DNA of 9,294 bases from CAZMCT01 sp964564785 (lineage in GTDB: Bacteria > Planctomycetota > Phycisphaerae > UBA1845 > Fen-1342): positions 1 through 9,294 of the forward strand of contig CAZMCT010000139.1 of NCBI GenBank assembly GCA_964564785.1, written 5' to 3'. The notes beneath the pieces were generated by a model that made no database searches, had not been told where the DNA came from, and saw nothing but the letters and a program-made list of their open reading frames with translations. Below are positions 7,030 through 9,294 of the stretch, piece by piece; the stretch's first letter is position 1, and each line of letters starts with the position of its first letter. A program made the position numbers and the translations under genes.

Positions 7030-7115
7030 GCGCCGGACCTGCGGGTCGGGGTACCGCACGGCCGACGCGGCAGGGTCACACGGGCGGGAGCAAGCCGAAC
7101 CGGAAGGTCCGGCGC
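7030..7115 (+). repeat. 11-bp perfect inverted repeat spanning the SPFH B-ybjQ spacer
   Basis: gcgccggacct (7030-7040), overlapping nothing but the first bases after the SPFH B stop, is the exact reverse complement of aggtccggcgc (7105-7115). The right arm ends three bases before the ybjQ RBS (gaggag, 7119-7124). The left arm can also form a small local hairpin gacc-tgcg-ggtc (7036-7047), so two exclusive folds are possible. There is no T-run, so it is not a classical terminator. It may be a processing or attenuation structure that sets ybjQ expression apart from the SPFH genes, or chance in GC-rich DNA. Confidence 0.5.
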
Positions 7116-7133
7116 GACGAGGAGTACGACAGC

Positions 7134-7463
7134 ATGCCGTTTCCGGTCACGACGACGTTCACGATCGAAGGCTACCGGATTCGAACATACCTGGGCGTGG
7201 TGCGCGGCATCACCGTGCGGGCGCCGACCATCCCGCAGCGTTTCCTGGGCGGGCTGAAGTCGATCATCGGCGGGCGCGTCGGGGCGTTCACGCAGATGTG
7301 CGAAACGGCCCGGCAGCAGGCCTACGACCTGCTCGTGGACCACGCGGCCGCCCTGGGGGCGAACGCGGTGGTCGGGCTGCGCTACGACGCGTCGGACTTG
7401 GGGCCCGGCGGCACGGAAGTGCTGTGCTACGGTACGGCGGTAATGATCGAGGCCGAGCAGTAA
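7134..7463 (+). CDS. ybjQ: YbjQ/UPF0145 family protein
   Basis: The 109-residue protein covers the whole YbjQ family length. It shows the family-typical order: an N-terminal strand with TTTFTIEGYRIRTYLGVVRG (6-25), a Gly-rich turn LGGLKSIIGGRVGAF (38-52), a helix of the type ARQQAYDLLVDHAAALGANAVVGL (59-82), and a final strand LCYGTAVMIE. The family is annotated as putative heavy-metal-binding but its biochemical role is unknown, and I see no clustered Cys/His site here: only Cys56 and Cys97 and one His. It is probably cytoplasmic because it has no signal peptide or membrane helix. GAGGAG nine bases upstream supports the ATG. It lies 107 bases after SPFH gene B on the same strand, so it could be the last gene of that operon or have its own promoter in the structured spacer. 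Confidence 0.9.
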   Translation: MPFPVTTTFTIEGYRIRTYLGVVRGITVRAPTIPQRFLGGLKSIIGGRVGAFTQMCETARQQAYDLLVDHAAALGANAVVGLRYDASDLGPGGTEVLCYGTAVMIEAEQ

Positions 7464-7477
7464 CCCGGGGCAGGGTG

Positions 7478-7562
7478 CGGGGAACGGGGAACGGGGAATC
7501 GAACGAAAGGGCGCCGCCTTCTCCCTGTTCCCCGTTCCCTGTTCCCTGTTCCCTGTTGCCTC
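7478..7562. terminator. Heptamer-repeat hairpin element between convergent ybjQ and flagellin genes
   Basis: The left arm is three tandem copies of cggggaa (7478-7498). The right arm is a run of related 7-bp units, ctccctg, ttccccg, three ttccctg and ttgcctc (7521-7562). The arms are complementary (allowing G-U pairs) around a roughly 22-nt loop, giving a long hairpin readable from either strand. This makes a bidirectional terminator between the convergent ybjQ and flagellin genes plausible. Both strands also hold four or more G-runs with short loops: plus-strand runs at 7479-7482, 7486-7489, 7493-7496 and 7509-7511, and minus-strand runs spaced by AACA/AACG across 7522-7554. The heptamer form resembles dispersed short tandem repeats seen in some bacterial genomes, so it may be one copy of a genome-wide family. 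Confidence 0.75.
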
Positions 7563-7570
7563 TCTCAGTC

Positions 7571-8989
7571 CTACCCGTTGAGCAGCGCCAGAACGTTGAG
7601 CGGGGCCTGGTTCGCCATCTGTAGCACGTTGGTGGCGGCCTGAACCAGGATCTGGGCCCGCGTCATCTGGCTGGTCTGCTCGGCGAAGTCGGTGTCGCGG
7701 ATCGCGCTCTCGGCTGCGGCCACGTTCTCGAACTGAATCGCGAGCGAATTGTACGCCGGCTCGAGGATGTTCTTTTCGAACGAACCGATCCGGCCGCGAA
7801 GCGAAGCGATCTGTGAGGTGACCTCTCGCAGGATGCGCTGCGCGACCGCGAAGTTGCCGGAGTCGAGCGAGTTTTCTTCGCCGGTCGCCAGCGTGTAGAG
7901 GAACCCGACGGAGTCGTTGCCGAGCGAGGTGGTGCTCACCGAATCGATCCCGATCGTCGCCAGCGCGTCGTTGTTGATCTCGGGTCCGATGATGAAGTTC
8001 GCGCCGCCGCCGGTGATGTACATGTTGGCGCTCACGGCCGTCTGCGTCGCGAATCCCTCGGTCAGGATGAAGTCGGCATTCAGCGATTCGGTGCGGATGC
8101 TGACCTTCAGCCCGCTGCCCACGGCCGTCATGCCGTTCACCGTGGCCGACACGTCGGCGCCGTAGTCCTCAGTCAGGTCGCCGACCATCTGGAAGCTGCT
8201 CCCGGCCAGCAGGCGGACGCGCACGAACTGGTCCGAACCGTACTCGATGCTGTTGAATCGCAGGTCGCCTGCGCTGGCCGTGGCCGAAACCCCGGTCACG
8301 TCGCGCGCGGCGTTGATGGCCGAGACCATCTGGTCGACCGTCGTGCCTACGCCGAAGGTCAGCCGCTCGCTGCCGAGATTGCCGGTAATCTCGATGGTCC
8401 GGGCGCTGGTCGTGATCGTGCTGCCGATGTAACCCAGAACCGCGAGCGAGGCGGTGCTCGTCACCGTGATCGACACCGCCCGATAACCGTCGCCCGGGAT
8501 GCGGGCTGAATTGATCTGCACGTCCGCGATCTGCGAGGTGAGCACTCCCGACGTCGTGTACGCCAGGTCCCCGTTGAGCAGCTTCCGACCCTGGAGCTCG
8601 GCCGAGCTGGCAATGCGGTTGATCGACTCGAGCAGCATGTCGATCTCCGCCTGATTCGCGCGCAGCTCGTCGTCGGTGATGCCGGCTTCGTTCGAGCTGC
8701 GGTCGATCAGCTCCTCGATGTCGTTCAGCATGTTGCTGATTTCCGTCAGCCCTGACTCGGTCACGGCCATCACGTTCTTCGCCCGCGACACGTTCGACTG
8801 CGCCGCCTGGAGAGCGCGCATTTCGGCCCGCATCCGTTCGGACGCGATCAGCCCGGCCGGGTCGTCCTTGCCCTTGTTGATGCGCAGGCCCGTCGACAGC
8901 CGCTCGAGCGACACCTGTAGCCGGCTGTTCTGCATACTGAGGATGCGCTGAGCGATCAGCGAGGGAACATTGGTGTTGATCCGGCTCAT
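7571..8989 (-). CDS. fliC: Flagellin
   Basis: The 472-residue protein polymerises into the flagellar filament after export through the flagellar type III system; it has no signal peptide. The N-terminal D0/D1 domain (1-145) has MSRINTNVPSLIAQRILS, LERLSTGLRINKGKDDPAGL and NRIASSAELQGRKLLNG. The C-terminal D1/D0 domain (about 380-472) has LGAxE-like RGRIGSFEKNI, then AAESAIRDTDFAEQTSQM and the terminal QAPLNVLALLNG. The central part (about 150-375) carries a hook-IN-like motif (FGVGTTVDQMVSAINAARDVTGV, 212-234) followed by YGSDQFVRVR. AGGAGGG nine bases before the ATG fixes the start. The residue aligned with the TLR5-contacting Arg90 of Salmonella flagellin is Asp90 here. No other flagellar gene is visible, so it is apparently transcribed alone and ends at the heptamer hairpin. 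The symbol marks the family; whether it is the sole flagellin of the genome is unknown. Confidence 0.95.
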   Translation of the reverse strand: MSRINTNVPSLIAQRILSMQNSRLQVSLERLSTGLRINKGKDDPAGLIASERMRAEMRALQAAQSNVSRAKNVMAVTESGLTEISNMLNDIEELIDRSSNEAGITDDELRANQAEIDMLLESINRIASSAELQGRKLLNGDLAYTTSGVLTSQIADVQINSARIPGDGYRAVSITVTSTASLAVLGYIGSTITTSARTIEITGNLGSERLTFGVGTTVDQMVSAINAARDVTGVSATASAGDLRFNSIEYGSDQFVRVRLLAGSSFQMVGDLTEDYGADVSATVNGMTAVGSGLKVSIRTESLNADFILTEGFATQTAVSANMYITGGGANFIIGPEINNDALATIGIDSVSTTSLGNDSVGFLYTLATGEENSLDSGNFAVAQRILREVTSQIASLRGRIGSFEKNILEPAYNSLAIQFENVAAAESAIRDTDFAEQTSQMTRAQILVQAATNVLQMANQAPLNVLALLNG

Positions 8990-9294
8990 TGTGTTCAGCC
9001 CTCCTGGGGCTTAGCGGCCGGAGCGCGTCCGAGGCGCGCCCATACCTCACGGACCGCATCGTTCGGATATTGGTGTCACTTGAATTCGGGGTATCGCTAT
9101 CGGACGTCCCGCGCGGTCCGGCCGCGGCGGCGCGGGCCCCACGCCCGCACGTCCTCTGCTCACGGGCGAACGTGTGAACCGGCTTCCGCCCGACTTGAAG
9201 CAGCGCGCCGACGGCCGGTGCCCGCGCCGATGCTGCCGTCGCCATCCGGCGGACGACCCGCGCGCGTGTGCGGCGGACACGGGCGGATAAACCG
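8990..9294. promoter_or_regulatory. Flagellin leader and gene-free right edge
   Basis: No convincing gene lies here; open frames in it have no RBS or recognisable content. The flagellin leader contains one relatively AT-rich island (about 9060-9100), the likeliest promoter site. On the minus strand TCCGATAG (9104-9097) matches 6 of 8 bases of the sigma-28 -10 consensus GCCGATAA, but no matching -35 is present upstream, so the assignment is weak. I see no sigma-54 GG/GC pair. An 8-bp inverted repeat (cggaccgc 9050-9057, gcggtccg 9113-9120) brackets the AT-rich island. Bases 9121-9294 show nothing I can name. Confidence 0.35.

Noticed and set aside
5101..7059. 652-residue open frame antisense to SPFH gene B
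   Set aside because: It mirrors a GC-rich gene in the opposite frame; composition is Arg/Leu/His/Asp-rich with no motif, and the plus-strand gene has RBS, domains and homology to its neighbour.
8169..9245. 358-residue minus-strand open frame overlapping the flagellin N-terminus in another frame
   Set aside because: Frame-shifted reading of flagellin codons with low-complexity Arg/Ala/Gln content and no RBS at its start.
9283..9290. gcggataa as a plus-strand sigma-28 -10 at the right edge
   Set aside because: It matches 7 of 8 consensus bases, but no -35 lies upstream and no downstream gene is visible within the window.

Overview
This 9.3 kb window is very GC-rich, with strong G/C preference at third codon positions in every convincing gene. 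Long antisense open frames are therefore common, and I treated them as shadows. The gene content (planctomycete-style flagellin, SPFH pair, YbjQ protein, small secreted protein of a type I associate with Planctomycetota) suggests a free-living flagellated bacterium, most likely of the Planctomycetota/Phycisphaerae group. That taxonomic call is an inference from protein character, not from a marker gene.

Layout, left to right. Positions 1-73 hold two and a half copies of a 30-bp tandem repeat that abuts and includes the stop codon of a leftward 23S rRNA cytosine methyltransferase gene (rlmI-like, 71-1315). Divergent from it is a small secreted protein of unknown function (1524-2072, +), followed by a hairpin that looks like its terminator (2175-2220). 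Converging on this is a leftward ten-helix EamA/DMT-type transporter (2325-3257, -).

The most interesting part is the rightward cluster at 3424-7463. It encodes a 62-residue membrane-anchored zinc-ribbon protein, two large paralogous SPFH/Band 7 proteins (537 and 593 residues, genes overlapping by ATGA) and a YbjQ/UPF0145 protein. Each SPFH protein has an N-terminal membrane anchor, three repeated beta-type modules marked by L-x-P-G-x-x-x-x-N/D-P, an SPFH domain with a conserved pair of cysteines, a long coiled coil and a shared C-terminal cap motif. This order (beta repeats, SPFH shoulder, cap helix, cap) resembles that of the eukaryotic major vault protein. I propose that the pair builds a membrane-anchored, vault- or HflKC-like hetero-oligomeric cage, with the zinc-ribbon and YbjQ proteins as small partners. 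This is a structural hypothesis; nothing in the window shows the cargo or function.

The cluster ends at a striking heptamer-repeat element (7478-7562) that can fold as a large hairpin and has G-runs on both strands. It separates ybjQ from a convergent leftward flagellin gene (7571-8989). The flagellin stands without other flagellar genes in view. The last 305 bases (8990-9294) hold its leader and no recognisable gene.
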